Below the pieces are notes generated by a model. That model was not told the DNA's origin, searched no databases, and saw nothing but the letters and a program-made list of their open reading frames with translations. From the NCBI GenBank assembly GCA_001916035.1, contig MNRQ01000022.1, positions 1,248 through 65,247 of the forward strand: DNA of 64,000 nucleotides. Reading direction: 5' to 3'. The position numbers and the translations under genes are program-made. Shown in pieces: positions 1-8,621 of this stretch (positions within the stretch are counted from its first letter, which is position 1; each line of letters starts with the position of its first letter). Source of the DNA: Clostridium sp. 27_14 (GTDB lineage: Bacteria; Bacillota; Clostridia; TANB77; CAG-508).

Positions 1-144
1 TATTATAGGAAAGTTCTTCGAATTTCCTATAATATAAAATATAACAATGCACAGAAATTTGCTTTGCAAATTTCGCGCCGAACAAATACGCGGACTTTAG
101 AATGCTCTAAATAGTGCAGATGTTATTAATGTCCGCTTTTGTTC
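1..144 (+). repeat. R1 dispersed palindromic element, copy 1
   Basis: Full three-module copy. Module a (1-32) is a short hairpin built on TATTATAGGAA and its inverse. Module b (about 49-76) is the palindrome GAAATTTGC/GCAAATTTC. Module c (about 79-144) has inverted ends, GAACAAA plus CGGAC at the left and GTCCG plus TTTGTTC at the right. It lies upstream of the rpmG promoter and contains no reading frame. Related copies occur at 3911, 7131, 26287, 30048 and elsewhere. Confidence 0.85.
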
Positions 145-251
145 TTTTAGAGTTTTTTGGAAAGTTATTGTTTTTACAATAGCTTTTTTGTTTGATTTAG
201 AAAGTTATATTTTTTTTGCGTAACATAAAATATTTTTTTACTTAAAAACCA

Positions 252-280
252 TTGACAGAACTAGAAAAAGGTGGTAAAAT
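252..280 (+). promoter_or_regulatory. sigma-A-type promoter for rpmG-secE-nusG
   Basis: TTGACA (252-257) and TAAAAT (275-280) are separated by 17 bases, the vegetative consensus layout. It lies about 79 bases before the rpmG start, after R1 copy 1, and no other promoter is obvious before the genes that follow. Confidence 0.75.
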
Positions 281-358
281 ACTCAGGTATATGTTATTAC
301 GGACATATATTCACATCGTTAAAAAATAAAAAGGTAATAATACGGAGGTGTATTTAAA

Positions 359-523
359 ATGGCAGCAAAAGGACCAAGAGAAAATATAACATTAGAATGT
401 ACAGAATGCAAACATAGAAATTATATGACATCAAAAAACAAAAGAAATAATACAGACAGATTAGAAATTGTAAAATATTGCAAATTCTGCAAAAAACGTA
501 CAACACATAAAGAAACAAAATAA
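359..523 (+). CDS. rpmG: 50S ribosomal protein L33
   Basis: A 54-residue protein beginning [10 protein letters not shown]. It has two CxxC pairs (ECTEC at about 14-18 and YCKFC at about 40-44), typical of the zinc-binding L33 type. L33 is a small component of the 50S subunit near the E site. GGAGG lies at 344-348 with a suitable distance to the ATG. The order rpmG-secE-nusG is the classical Gram-positive arrangement, although the tRNA-Trp gene often found between rpmG and secE is absent. Length and motifs match the family. Confidence 0.95.
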   Translation: MAAKGPRENITLECTECKHRNYMTSKNKRNNTDRLEIVKYCKFCKKRTTHKETK

Positions 524-576
524 AAGTAAGGTAAAAGAATTGATTATAATTCAAGCTATTTTAAGGAGGATATAAA

Positions 577-960
577 ATGGCTAAAAAAGAAGCAAAAGCA
601 AACAATAAAGAAAATGCTAAAAATAAGAAAAGTTTTTGGAAGAGTTTTAAAGCAGAACTAAAAAAAGTAACATGGCCAACACCAAAGCAATTGGCTAATA
701 ATACATCAGCAGTAATTGCAATAGTTGTATTAACAGCAATAATTGTTTTCGCATTAAATATTACATTTGAAGCAATGAATAAACATGGTGTTGATAAAGT
801 TAAAGAACTAATTAGTAATCAAACAACTAATGAAACAACAACAGATGAATCAAATAATAATGAATCATCTGATGATAATTCTGCAACAAATGAAGCAGAT
901 AATAACGAATCTGCAGACCAAAATGAAAGTGCAGAAAATAATGCTGCATCAAATGAATAA
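577..960 (+). CDS. secE: preprotein translocase subunit SecE
   Basis: SecE is the small membrane subunit that clamps SecY in the SecYEG export channel. The family signature is visible: a basic amphipathic segment with KKVTWPTP (about 29-36), followed by one membrane span (about 44-63). The first ~80 residues correspond to a whole Gram-positive SecE. Residues ~81-127 form a low-complexity acidic tail rich in Asn, Glu, Ser and Thr, which is unusual for SecE and would lie on the outer face in the usual topology. The gene lies between rpmG and nusG, as expected. An AAGGAGG site precedes the ATG. Confidence 0.95.
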   Translation: MAKKEAKANNKENAKNKKSFWKSFKAELKKVTWPTPKQLANNTSAVIAIVVLTAIIVFALNITFEAMNKHGVDKVKELISNQTTNETTTDESNNNESSDDNSATNEADNNESADQNESAENNAASNE

Positions 961-986
961 AAAAATCAAAAGGGAGGCTGCATGTA

Positions 987-1526
987 ATGTCTCAAAAAGA
1001 TTATGATATGAATCCAAGATGGTATGTTGTACATACTTATTCAGGGTATGAGAACAAAGTAAAAACAGATCTTGAAAAAACAATAAAAAATCGTGAACTA
1101 GAAGAATATTTCTTTGATATTATAGTTCCAATGGAAGAACAAATAGAAATCAAAGATGGAAAAAAGAAAACAAATTTAAAAAAAGTGTTTCCAGGCTATG
1201 TATTAATAAAGATGATTGTAACAGAAGAAACATGGTATATAGTTAGAAACACACGTGGAGTAACAGGATTTGTAGGTTCTGGAACAGATCCAATACCATT
1301 GACAGATGAAGAAATCAGAAGTATGGGATTTGAAGACGTTAATAGCATAAATGTAGATTATGAAGTAAATGATCAAGTCCAAATAATGAATGGAGCATTT
1401 GAAAACTTTACAGGAACTGTACAAGAAATAAATAAAGAAAAAAGTAAAGTAAAAGTTCTAGTGTCTATGTTTGGTAGAGAAACGCCAGTAGAAGTAGAAT
1501 TTTCACAAGTACAAAAAATAAAATAA
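987..1526 (+). CDS. nusG: transcription elongation/antitermination factor NusG
   Basis: At 179 residues this has the usual two-domain NusG length. The N-terminal NGN domain begins around [16 protein letters not shown] (about 10-25) and includes FPGYVLI. The C-terminal KOW domain starts near residue 125 ([13 protein letters not shown]). NusG binds the RNA polymerase clamp and couples transcription to translation or Rho. The start is supported by GGGAGG 12 bases upstream. It lies between secE and rplK, as in most Firmicutes. Confidence 0.96.
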   Translation: MSQKDYDMNPRWYVVHTYSGYENKVKTDLEKTIKNRELEEYFFDIIVPMEEQIEIKDGKKKTNLKKVFPGYVLIKMIVTEETWYIVRNTRGVTGFVGSGTDPIPLTDEEIRSMGFEDVNSINVDYEVNDQVQIMNGAFENFTGTVQEINKEKSKVKVLVSMFGRETPVEVEFSQVQKIK

Positions 1527-1560
1527 AAGTCAAAAAAACAAGAAGGAGGTGCCATTTAAA

Positions 1561-1913
1561 ATGGCAGAAAAAGAAATTAGTAATATTATTAAATTACAAA
1601 TAGAGGCTGGAAAGGCAACACCAGCTCCACCAGTAGGACCAGCTTTAGGTTCAAGTGGTGTTAATATCATGCAATTCGTTAAAGAATTTAATGATAGAAC
1701 AGCAAATCAACCACAGTATTAATTAAAAAAGCAATAAAAATTGAAAAAGGTTCAGGAAAACCAAATAGGGAAAAAGTTGCTAAAATAACAAAAGAACAAG
1801 TAAAGGCAATTGCAGAACAAAAAATGCCTGATTTAAACGCAGCTTCTTTAGAAACAGCAATGAGTATGGTAGAAGGAACAGCAAGAAGTATGGGGGTTGT
1901 AGTAACAGAATAA
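1561..1913 (+). pseudogene. rplK: 50S ribosomal protein L11, interrupted by an internal deletion and frameshift
   Basis: The gene starts normally ([26 protein letters not shown] upstream) and reads as L11 to about residue 51, then hits TAA at 1720-1722. From about 1714 another frame resumes a good L11 sequence ([18 protein letters not shown], then [19 protein letters not shown]) to the TAA at 1911-1913. The missing part corresponds to the linker and strands normally reading IIPVVITVY...TKTPPA. A full gene of ~141 codons would be about 426 bp; here it is 353 bp, so about 73 bp are missing, which is not a multiple of three. L11 forms the GTPase-associated centre. It is dispensable with a growth cost in some bacteria, so a true lesion is possible, but an assembly error is at least as likely. 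Confidence 0.85.
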
Positions 1914-1969
1914 AATTTATTAGTGGGAGAGTACTAGTGATACTCGTTAGAACCAAGGGAGGTAAAAAG

Positions 1970-2656
1970 ATGAAAAAACAAACAAAAAGATATGCAGAAA
2001 GTGCAAAATTATTAGAAGCAGGAAAACAATATGATATAAAGGAAGCAATTGAAGTAATTGAAAAAATGCCAAAAGCAAAATTTGATGAAACAGTTGAATT
2101 ACATGTAAAATTAGGAGTAGATTCAAAACATGCAGACCAACAAGTTAGAGGTACAGTTGTACTTCCTAATGGAACAGGTAAAACACAAAAGGTTTTAGTA
2201 TTTGCTAAAGGACCAAAAGCAGAAGAAGCAACAAAAGCAGGAGCTGATTTTGTTGGAGCTGAAGAATTAATACCAAAAATCCAAAATGAAAATTGGTTTG
2301 ATTATGATGTAGTAGTAGCAACACCAGATATGATGGGTGTTGTAGGAAGATTAGGTAAAGTATTAGGACCAAAGGGATTAATGCCAAATCCTAAATCAGG
2401 AACAGTTACAATGGATGTAACAAAAGCAATAAACGAAATCAAATCTGGTAAAGTTGAATATAGATTAGATAAAACAAATATTATTCACTTAGGATTTGGA
2501 AAAGTATCATTTGGTACAGATAAATTAGTAGAAAACTATGAAACAATTATAAATGCAATTATAAAAGCTAAACCAGCTGCAGCAAAAGGACAATATATTA
2601 AGAGTGTAGCTATAGCAACAACAATGGGACCAAGTGTATTTATAGATCAAAAATAA
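1970..2656 (+). CDS. rplA: 50S ribosomal protein L1
   Basis: L1 forms the mobile stalk at the E site and often represses its own operon. The 228-residue frame from [14 protein letters not shown] to FIDQK has the usual L1 length. It contains the conserved [20 protein letters not shown] stretch around residues 125-145. An in-frame GTG at 1937 would extend it, but AAGGGAGGT at 1955-1963 fits the ATG at 1970. It follows the damaged rplK by 56 bases. Confidence 0.95.
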   Translation: MKKQTKRYAESAKLLEAGKQYDIKEAIEVIEKMPKAKFDETVELHVKLGVDSKHADQQVRGTVVLPNGTGKTQKVLVFAKGPKAEEATKAGADFVGAEELIPKIQNENWFDYDVVVATPDMMGVVGRLGKVLGPKGLMPNPKSGTVTMDVTKAINEIKSGKVEYRLDKTNIIHLGFGKVSFGTDKLVENYETIINAIIKAKPAAAKGQYIKSVAIATTMGPSVFIDQK

Positions 2657-2670
2657 TTGTAAATAGAATA

Positions 2671-2800
2671 GTCACCAGAGACAGTAGGCAAAAACTTGAG
2701 AAATTAAGTAGATGCTAAGACCTACCTAGGTAACAAGAAAATAGTATGTAAATATATGCATGCCATTCTTATTACCTATGTAGAAAATAAGAATGGCATT
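2671..2800 (+). promoter_or_regulatory. L10-type ribosomal protein leader before rplJ
   Basis: The spacer between rplA and rplJ carries the recognisable core of the bacterial L10 leader: GAGACAGTAGGC at about 2678-2689 pairing with GACCTACCTAGG at about 2719-2730. In such leaders L10(L12)4 binds its own mRNA. It is followed by a 14-base-pair hairpin (2760-2773 with 2786-2799) that could act as the attenuator, although the T-run after it is imperfect. The assignment rests on motif recognition, not on a covariance search. Confidence 0.75.
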
Positions 2801-2891
2801 AATTTATTAACATTATATATTTTGTATATAGTTATTAATAAATTAAATACATTATAAAAATCACATAAGAATTTAGGAGGTGAAAGTAAGA

Positions 2892-3437
2892 ATGGCAAGT
2901 GAAAAAATATTAAATCAAAAGAAAGAAGAAGTAACAAAATTAGCAAATGAAATGAAAGAAGCAAAATTAATACTTCTTACAGATTACAGAGGAATTAATG
3001 TAGAAGATGTTACAAAATTAAGAACAGATGTTAGAAATGTAAATGCAGATTATAGAGTTATTAAAAATAATATAGTTAGAAGAGCATTACAAGAAGCTGG
3101 AATCGAAGGATTAGATGAACAATTAGAAGGGCCAACAGCTGTTGTGTTAGGTAAAGAAGATTACTTGGAACCAGCAAAAGCAATATATAATTTTGTAAAA
3201 GCAAATGATTTCTATAAAATTAAAGGTGGTGTAATCGAAGGAAAAGTAATGACAGCAGAAGAAATTATTGCAATAGCTAAATTACCTTCAAGAGATACAT
3301 TACTATCTATGCTTGCTGGAGCTTTATTGGCAAATATTCAAAAATTTGCAGTTGCTCTTGATCAAGTTAGAATACAAAAAGAATCTGGAGCTGAAACAGA
3401 AACAGCACCAGTAGCTGAAGCACCAGCAGAGGCTTAG
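2892..3437 (+). CDS. rplJ: 50S ribosomal protein L10
   Basis: L10 anchors the L7/L12 dimers to the ribosome. The 181-residue frame from MASEKILNQKKEEV contains LTDYRGINVEDVTKLR and a C-terminal helix that carries the L12-binding sites, ending in an Ala/Glu-rich tail. A GTG at 2880 lies in frame but sits inside the Shine-Dalgarno sequence AGGAGGTG, so the ATG at 2892 is chosen. It is preceded by the L10-type leader and followed by rplL. Confidence 0.96.
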   Translation: MASEKILNQKKEEVTKLANEMKEAKLILLTDYRGINVEDVTKLRTDVRNVNADYRVIKNNIVRRALQEAGIEGLDEQLEGPTAVVLGKEDYLEPAKAIYNFVKANDFYKIKGGVIEGKVMTAEEIIAIAKLPSRDTLLSMLAGALLANIQKFAVALDQVRIQKESGAETETAPVAEAPAEA

Positions 3438-3498
3438 TTAAAATAAAATATATATTATGTGATTGTAAATCACAAATAAAAATTAGGAGGATTATAAA

Positions 3499-3864
3499 AT
3501 GAGTAAAGAAGATATGATTGAAGAAATCAAAAAAATGACAGTTGTAGAATTAGCAGATTTAGTAAAAGCAATTGAAGAAGAATTTGGAGTATCAGCAGTA
3601 GCAGCAGCTGCACCAGCAGCTGGAGCAGCTGCAGGAGCTGCTGCAGAAGAAAAAACATCATTTAATGTTGTTTTAAAAGAAGCTGGAGATCAAAAAATAA
3701 AAGTTATCAAAGTTGTAAGAGATGCAACAGGATTAGGATTAAAAGAAGCAAAAGAATTAGTAGATGGAGCACCAAAAACAGTAAAAGAAAATGTTTCAAA
3801 AGATGAAGCAGAAGAATTAAAAGCAAAATTTACAGAAGTTGGAGCTGTTATCGAACTTCAATAA
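3499..3864 (+). CDS. rplL: 50S ribosomal protein L7/L12
   Basis: A 121-residue stalk protein: an N-terminal dimerisation region (1-32), an Ala/Gly-rich hinge (about 34-50) and the factor-binding C-terminal domain with [20 protein letters not shown] (about 77-95). It is the last gene of its transcription unit here. rpoB and rpoC, which normally follow, are not present; a terminator and R1 copy 2 come next. Confidence 0.97.
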   Translation: MSKEDMIEEIKKMTVVELADLVKAIEEEFGVSAVAAAAPAAGAAAGAAAEEKTSFNVVLKEAGDQKIKVIKVVRDATGLGLKEAKELVDGAPKTVKENVSKDEAEELKAKFTEVGAVIELQ

Positions 3865-3868
3865 TTTT

Positions 3869-3906
3869 GAAAAAGGCTAAATTACAGTTTGACTGTGTTT
3901 AGTCTT
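3869..3906 (+). terminator. intrinsic terminator after rplL
   Basis: An imperfect inverted repeat, AAAAGGCTAAA with TTTAGTCTTTT, encloses a paired inner ACAG/CTGT and ends in a T-rich run. It marks the end of the rplJ-rplL unit. Confidence 0.7.
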
Positions 3907-3910
3907 TTCT

Positions 3911-4056
3911 TATATTCTAGGAAGTTCGGAGAACTTTCCTAGAATATAAAATATAACAAGGCACAGAAATTTGCAAAGCAAATTTCGCGCACGAACAAAT
4001 ACGCGGACTTTAAAATATTCTAATAAGGCAAATGTTATTAATGTCCGCTTTTGTTC
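3911..4056 (+). repeat. R1 dispersed palindromic element, copy 2
   Basis: Complete a-b-c copy. Here module a is extended to CTAGGAAGTTC/GAACTTTCCTAG with compensatory ends. A fragment of a further module a follows (4057-4089). It lies between the rplL terminator and mtnN. Confidence 0.85.
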
Positions 4057-4103
4057 TATTATAGGAAGTTCAAAAAAATTTACTATATAAGGAGAGTTAA
4101 GAG

Positions 4104-4802
4104 ATGAAAATTGGAATAATAGCGGCTGAACAAGAGGAGTTTGAGGCAATATTAAATATTGCTAAAGTGGAAGAAAGAAAAGAAATATATGAATTGAATT
4201 TTGTGAAGTGTAAGATTAAAGATAAAATATGTGTTTTAGTAAAAAGTGGAGTTGGAAAAGTAAATGCGGCAAGAGCTACACAGATATTAATAGATAATTT
4301 TAAACCAGATTATATAGTTAATGTGGGAGTGGCTGGGGGGCTAAATCCTATGCTAAGTATTGGAGACATAGTAATTGGTGAAACTCTTGTGCAACATGAT
4401 TTTGATATTACAGCTTTTGGGCATGCGAAAGGTTATATTCCTGGTGTTGGAGAGAAAATATATGCAGATGATTATTTAGTAAAAAAAATTGAAGAGGCTA
4501 TAGGAAATCAAGAGGAAAAAGTTTATAAATATGAAAAGGGAGTGATAGCATCTGGTGATATATTTTGTACAGCAATTCCTATGAGAGATAAAATATATGC
4601 GAAATTTAATGCAGAATGTGTAGAAATGGAAGGAGCAGCAATTGGCCAAGTATGTTCTTTGTGTAATGTGCCATTTGTTGTTATAAGAAGTATATCCGAT
4701 ACACCAAATGGTGAAAATGAAGTAACATATGAGAAATTTATAAAATTGGCTTCAGAAAGATGTGCAAATATTTTAAAAGATTTTGTAAAAACTATTGAAT
4801 AA
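4104..4802 (+). CDS. mtnN: 5'-methylthioadenosine/S-adenosylhomocysteine nucleosidase
   Basis: This enzyme cleaves the glycosidic bond of methylthioadenosine and S-adenosylhomocysteine, detoxifying by-products of SAM use. The 232-residue length is typical. Family motifs are visible: MKIGIIAAEQEE with Glu12, VNVGVAGGLNP (about 72-82), VEMEGAAIGQV with the substrate-binding Glu at about 176, and SISDTPNGEN with the catalytic Asp at about 199. GGAGAG precedes the ATG. The next gene is in the same direction 80 bases away with no terminator seen, so they may be co-transcribed. Confidence 0.94.
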   Translation: MKIGIIAAEQEEFEAILNIAKVEERKEIYELNFVKCKIKDKICVLVKSGVGKVNAARATQILIDNFKPDYIVNVGVAGGLNPMLSIGDIVIGETLVQHDFDITAFGHAKGYIPGVGEKIYADDYLVKKIEEAIGNQEEKVYKYEKGVIASGDIFCTAIPMRDKIYAKFNAECVEMEGAAIGQVCSLCNVPFVVIRSISDTPNGENEVTYEKFIKLASERCANILKDFVKTIE

Positions 4803-4882
4803 AAAATGAGAATTAGTATATAATCTATATGCGGACAACGTGTAAGACAAAATAAAAAATTAAAAATAAGGAGTGGTTTTTT

Positions 4883-5959
4883 ATGGAGAGAAAAATACGT
4901 GTAGTTCAATATGGAACAGGAAAAATGAGTGTATATACTATGAGATATGTATACGAAAAGGGAGCAGAAATTGTAGGAGCAATTGATGTAAATCCATCAG
5001 TAATTGGAAAAGATATTGGTGAGGTTATTGGAACAGAAAATAAAGGAATAAAAGTTGTAGCATTAGAGCAAGCAGAAGAATTATTAAAAGAAACAAAACC
5101 AGATATAGTTATAGTAACGACAATGAGTTTATTTTCAGATGTTGAGGATGCGTTAATGTTATGTGCAAAATTAGGTATAAATGCAATAACAACTTGTGAA
5201 GAGGCATTTTTCCCAATGAATTCAAATCCAACAGCTACTAAAAAAATAGATGAAATGGCAAAACAAACAAATTGTACAATAACAGGTAGTGGTTATCAAG
5301 ATATTTATTGGGGTCAATTGATTTCAAGTATAGCTGGCTCAACTCACAAAATTACAAAAATTAAGGGAAGTTCAAGCTATAATGTAGAAGATTATGGAAT
5401 AGCTTTGGCTAAAGCTCATGGTGCTGGTTTGACATTAGACGAATTTGATAAACAAGTTGCTTCAGTAGATAGAATTTCAGATGAAGAAAGACAAGAATTA
5501 ATTGATAGTGGAAAATATTTACCTTCATATATGTGGAATGTTAATGGTTGGTTATGTGCTAAACTAGGATTAACAGTAAAATCACAAACTCAAAAAACAG
5601 TTCCACAAACTTATAAGGAAGACATAGTTTCATCAACTTTAGGAACTACTGTAAAAGCAGGAGAAGCTACTGGTATGAGCGCAATAGTTACAACTGAGAC
5701 AGAGGAAGGTGTTACTATAGAAAGTGAGTGTATAGGTAAAGTATATGCTCCTGATGAGTTTGATAAAAACGAGTGGACTGTAGAAGGTGAACCAAATACA
5801 ACTTTAGTTATAAATAAACCATCAACTGTTGAATTGACATGTGCTAGTATTGTAAATAGAATACCAGATGTTATAAATTCTAGACCAGGTTATGTTCCAA
5901 CAGAAGAATTTGGAGAGCTAAACTATAGAACAAAACCTCTTAATGAATATGTGAAATAA
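4883..5959 (+). CDS. DapB-like NAD(P)-dependent dehydrogenase, diaminopentanoate dehydrogenase-like
   Basis: The 358-residue protein begins with a Rossmann fold, VVQYGTGKMSVYTMR (about 7-21), and EIVGAIDVNPSVIGKDIG, the pattern of the dihydrodipicolinate reductase N-domain. It is longer than DapB and resembles the 2,4-diaminopentanoate dehydrogenase-like group seen in amino-acid-fermenting Clostridia. That resemblance is from memory of the family, and the substrate is not established. No ornithine-degradation partners lie nearby. The start has AAGGAG upstream. A terminator follows at 6025. Confidence 0.7.
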   Translation: MERKIRVVQYGTGKMSVYTMRYVYEKGAEIVGAIDVNPSVIGKDIGEVIGTENKGIKVVALEQAEELLKETKPDIVIVTTMSLFSDVEDALMLCAKLGINAITTCEEAFFPMNSNPTATKKIDEMAKQTNCTITGSGYQDIYWGQLISSIAGSTHKITKIKGSSSYNVEDYGIALAKAHGAGLTLDEFDKQVASVDRISDEERQELIDSGKYLPSYMWNVNGWLCAKLGLTVKSQTQKTVPQTYKEDIVSSTLGTTVKAGEATGMSAIVTTETEEGVTIESECIGKVYAPDEFDKNEWTVEGEPNTTLVINKPSTVELTCASIVNRIPDVINSRPGYVPTEEFGELNYRTKPLNEYVK

Positions 5960-6024
5960 TTTATAGTAATAAAAACTTATATGTTTTATGTAAAAACAAC
6001 AAATTTCGACAAAAAAAGAAATGC

Positions 6025-6051
6025 AAAAAGCCTTGATTTTAAGGCTTTTTT
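6025..6051 (+). terminator. intrinsic terminator
   Basis: AAAAAGCCTT and AAGGCTTTTTT form a near-perfect stem with a short loop and a T-run. It ends the mtnN/dehydrogenase unit. Confidence 0.85.
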
Positions 6052-6125
6052 GTGTTATACTATTCGTAGTTGTAAAAAAATATAAGTGAGGTGAAAAAAC
6101 TTAAAGGAAAGCCTTAAGTAGAAAT

Positions 6126-6431
6126 ATGGAAAAAAAAGAAGGAATGATATCTTTTATTAAGCAATTATTTGCTAATAATCAAACTGAAGAAGAAAGTTTA
6201 GAAAAGATAGATAATATAGATGAAGAAACAAGAAAAGAATTAGAAAAGTCATATAAGCATATAGATGCAATGATGGAAAAATATAGAATTGAGAATTTTG
6301 AAGTAAACCAAAAAGAAAAGGTTCCCAGTGTAAAAAAGGCAAGATTAGAGAAAGTTCAAATTAATCAAGAAAAAATGGCTGCTATTGATAGAGAAGTAGA
6401 ACATGAAGAAAATGGAGAAGAAAGAGAGTAG
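6126..6431 (+). CDS. small charged protein of unknown function
   Basis: A 101-residue, highly charged protein rich in Lys and Glu, with no membrane segment or cysteine motif. I do not recognise its family. It begins MEKKEGMISFIKQLF and is probably largely helical. It lies 18 bases before the DUF4364-type regulator in the same direction and is probably co-transcribed with it. The AAAGGAAA upstream is rather distant from the ATG, so the start is uncertain. Confidence 0.6.
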   Translation: MEKKEGMISFIKQLFANNQTEEESLEKIDNIDEETRKELEKSYKHIDAMMEKYRIENFEVNQKEKVPSVKKARLEKVQINQEKMAAIDREVEHEENGEERE

Positions 6432-6449
6432 GATAAGGAGTGTATTAAT

Positions 6450-6995
6450 ATGGAAAATTCAGATAATACTGTTGCTTTGGCTGAAAACAAAGTACTTATT
6501 TTATATTTATTAAATCAAATACCAAATGGTATAATAGAAAATGGACTTTATAAAATTGTAACTTCAATAAATAATGTAAATTATTTCTTTTTTAAACAAG
6601 TATTAACTGATTTAATAGATACAAAATTGGTAGGTCAAATAACAAAAGATGAAGATGAAACAATTATTAAAATAACTTCAGAAGGAAAAAATGCATTATC
6701 TCTTACACAAGATGTACTTCCAGGATTAATAAAATTAAAAGCAGATAATATTTTTAGAGAAGAACTATCTTCTGTTACTGAGGAAACATCAGTTACTGCA
6801 GAGTTTATTCCTAAAAATGAAAATGATTATACTATAAAATGTAAAATAGTAGAAAATAATGAAACTTTATTTGAGGTGAGAACTGTTGCAGGTTCTAGAG
6901 ATAGGGCTAAAAGAATTGTTGATAATTGGAATTCTAATGCTTCTAAGATCTACCCTAAAATTTTAGATATTTTATTGGAAGATAAAAAAGATTAA
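6450..6995 (+). CDS. DUF4364 family protein, predicted transcriptional regulator
   Basis: A 181-residue protein resembling the DUF4364 family of Clostridia: an N-terminal winged-helix-like region (about 9-85, LAENKVLILYLLNQIPNGI then ITSEGKNAL) followed by an alpha/beta C-terminal part. Members are annotated as putative regulators, but no target is established. It follows a small orphan closely and is ended by a strong terminator. Confidence 0.75.
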   Translation: MENSDNTVALAENKVLILYLLNQIPNGIIENGLYKIVTSINNVNYFFFKQVLTDLIDTKLVGQITKDEDETIIKITSEGKNALSLTQDVLPGLIKLKADNIFREELSSVTEETSVTAEFIPKNENDYTIKCKIVENNETLFEVRTVAGSRDRAKRIVDNWNSNASKIYPKILDILLEDKKD

Positions 6996-7010
6996 AATTG
7001 TATAGATTAA

Positions 7011-7055
7011 AAAGTAAACCTAAATTATTAAATATGAATTTAGGTTTACTTTTTG
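7011..7055 (+). terminator. intrinsic terminator
   Basis: A stem of 15-16 base pairs (AAAGTAAACCTAAATT with its complement) and a T-run directly follow the DUF4364-type gene. Confidence 0.88.
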
Positions 7056-7130
7056 TATATTATAAAGGTTATGCAACTTTTATAATATATCAAATTTGTA
7101 TTTAGTATTTTTTTCCGATTTGTTGCTATA

Positions 7131-7243
7131 GAACAAAAGCGGACATTAATAACATTGGCACTTATTAGAACATTTTAAAGTCCGCGTCTTTGTTCGTGCG
7201 CGAAAATTTATGAAATAAATTTTCTGTGCTTTCCTATAATATA
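7131..7243 (-). repeat. R1 dispersed palindromic element, copy 3 (reverse)
   Basis: Inverted copy with complete module c and module b, and a shortened module a. Both arms of module b have changed to AAAATTTAT/ATAAATTTT, which preserves pairing. It lies between the DUF4364-type gene and the tRNA-Met gene. Confidence 0.85.
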
Positions 7244-7246
7244 AAA

Positions 7247-7272
7247 AAACTATTTCTTTTCGAAATAGTTTA
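7247..7272 (-). terminator. terminator of the tRNA-Met gene
   Basis: AAACTATTTC/GAAATAGTTT form a 10-base-pair stem just beyond the 3' end of the reverse-strand tRNA, with a T-run on that strand. Confidence 0.8.
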
Positions 7273-7282
7273 AAAAATAATA

Positions 7283-7359
7283 TGGTAGCGAAGATGTGAT
7301 TCGAACACATGACCCTTCGGGTATGAACCGAATGCTCTAGCCAACTGAGCTACTTCGCC
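7283..7359 (-). tRNA. tRNA-Met (CAT), elongator type
   Basis: A 77-nt cloverleaf on the minus strand. The acceptor GGCGAAG pairs with CTTCGCT (one G-U), the D-arm is AGCTCAGTTGGCTAGAGC, the anticodon loop is TTCATAC, the T-arm contains GTTCGAATC, and CCA is encoded. The CGGTTCATACCCG anticodon arm and 1:72 pairing fit elongator Met rather than initiator. Confidence 0.93.
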
Positions 7360-7379
7360 ATGTCCTATTGACGTTATTT

Positions 7380-7408
7380 ATTATACAGTGTGTTTGGATA
7401 TTTGTCAA
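7380..7408 (-). promoter_or_regulatory. promoter of the tRNA-Met gene
   Basis: On the minus strand TTGACA (7403-7408) and TATAAT (7380-7385) are 17 bases apart, a perfect vegetative promoter ~20 bases before the tRNA. Confidence 0.85.
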
Positions 7409-7482
7409 TACTTTTTTTAAAAATACCTTTAAAATTAAAGCTATAAGTAGTATAATATTTATGTGAAAGGAAAGTGATTTGT

Positions 7483-8463
7483 ATGAAAAAGAGAAAAGTA
7501 GTTCTTGTGGGAACTGGATTTGTTGGTATGAGTATGGCATATGCAATGTTAAATAGAGGAGGAGTAGATGAATTAGTTTTAATAGATATCAATAAAGATA
7601 AGACTGTAGGAGAGGAAATGGATTTATCTCATGGATTACCTTTTGCACCACAAAAGATGATAATAAAAGCAGGGGAATATGATGAATGTAAGGATGCACA
7701 AGTTGTGGTTATAACAGCAGGGATTCCACAAAAGCCAGGGCAATCAAGATTGGAATTAGCTCAAACAAATACAAAAATTATGAAAGAGATTACAGAAAAT
7801 ATTATGGCAAGTGGATTTAATGGAATAATAATAGTAGCTAGTAATCCTGTTGATTTGATGACTTATGTAGTAGCAAAAGTTTCAGGTTTGCCTAAAAATC
7901 AAGTATTTGGGTCAGGAACAGTTTTAGATACAGCACGTTTAAGATATTTAATGGCTGATTATTTGAAGGTGTCTAGTAAGAATGTTCATGCTTATATAAT
8001 GGGAGAACATGGAGATTCATCTTTTGTTCCATGGGATCATGCATATTTGGGATGTAAAAAAATAAAAGATATAATGAAAGATAATAATCATCCAATGGAT
8101 GATTTAAAGAAAATTCATCAGGGTGTTATAAATGCGGCTTATGAAATTATAGATAAAAAGAAATCAACATATTATGGAATTGGTATGGCTCTTAGTAGGA
8201 TAGTTAAGGCTGTTTTGGAAAATGAAAATGCTATATTGACTGTTTCAACATATTTGAAAGATGGAGATTATGGACAAGATGATATTTATATAGGGGTTCC
8301 TGCAATTATAAATAGTCAAGGTGTTAGAGAATTATTATATTTAGAATTAAATGAAGATGAACAAGCCAAATTAGATAATAGTTGTAAAATTATAAAACAA
8401 ATGAGAGAAGAAAATATAGAATATAGAAAATTTAATCAAGTAAATATATGTTTTTTTATATAG
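7483..8463 (+). CDS. ldh: L-lactate dehydrogenase
   Basis: Reduces pyruvate to L-lactate with NADH at the end of glycolysis. The ~326-residue protein has the Rossmann motif VGTGFVG (9-15). The substrate loop IPQKPGQSR has Gln83, the lactate-type residue (malate dehydrogenases have Arg here), and Arg89. DTARLR carries Asp149 and Arg152, and GEHGDS has the catalytic His176. The ATG at 7483 is preferred over an in-frame GTG at 7474 because GAAAGGAAAG lies 8 bases before it. It is single-gene, divergent from tRNA-Met. The C-terminus ends in hydrophobic NICFFI, slightly unusual. Confidence 0.93.
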   Translation: MKKRKVVLVGTGFVGMSMAYAMLNRGGVDELVLIDINKDKTVGEEMDLSHGLPFAPQKMIIKAGEYDECKDAQVVVITAGIPQKPGQSRLELAQTNTKIMKEITENIMASGFNGIIIVASNPVDLMTYVVAKVSGLPKNQVFGSGTVLDTARLRYLMADYLKVSSKNVHAYIMGEHGDSSFVPWDHAYLGCKKIKDIMKDNNHPMDDLKKIHQGVINAAYEIIDKKKSTYYGIGMALSRIVKAVLENENAILTVSTYLKDGDYGQDDIYIGVPAIINSQGVRELLYLELNEDEQAKLDNSCKIIKQMREENIEYRKFNQVNICFFI

Positions 8464-8517
8464 ATTTATAGTAAATGCTTTATTTGTTGAATTTTATATG
8501 GATCTGAATGAATTTTA

Positions 8518-8546
8518 TTGACATTTAGGGGAAAATATCTTATAAT
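8518..8546 (+). promoter_or_regulatory. sigma-A-type promoter before the 8622 gene
   Basis: TTGACA (8518-8523), 17 bases, TATAAT (8541-8546). The gene begins 75 bases on, and a small hairpin (ATGCA...TGCAT) lies in the leader. Confidence 0.85.
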
Positions 8547-8621
8547 TATTATGTTAAGTATTATAAATGCATTTGCCAGAGTGCATTATATCTACTAAAA
8601 AATTTTGGAGGATAGAGAAAA

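Noticed and set aside
1700..1740. Programmed ribosomal frameshift in rplK
   Set aside because: No slippery heptamer or downstream structure fits, and ~25 residues of L11 are missing altogether, so a deletion explains it better.
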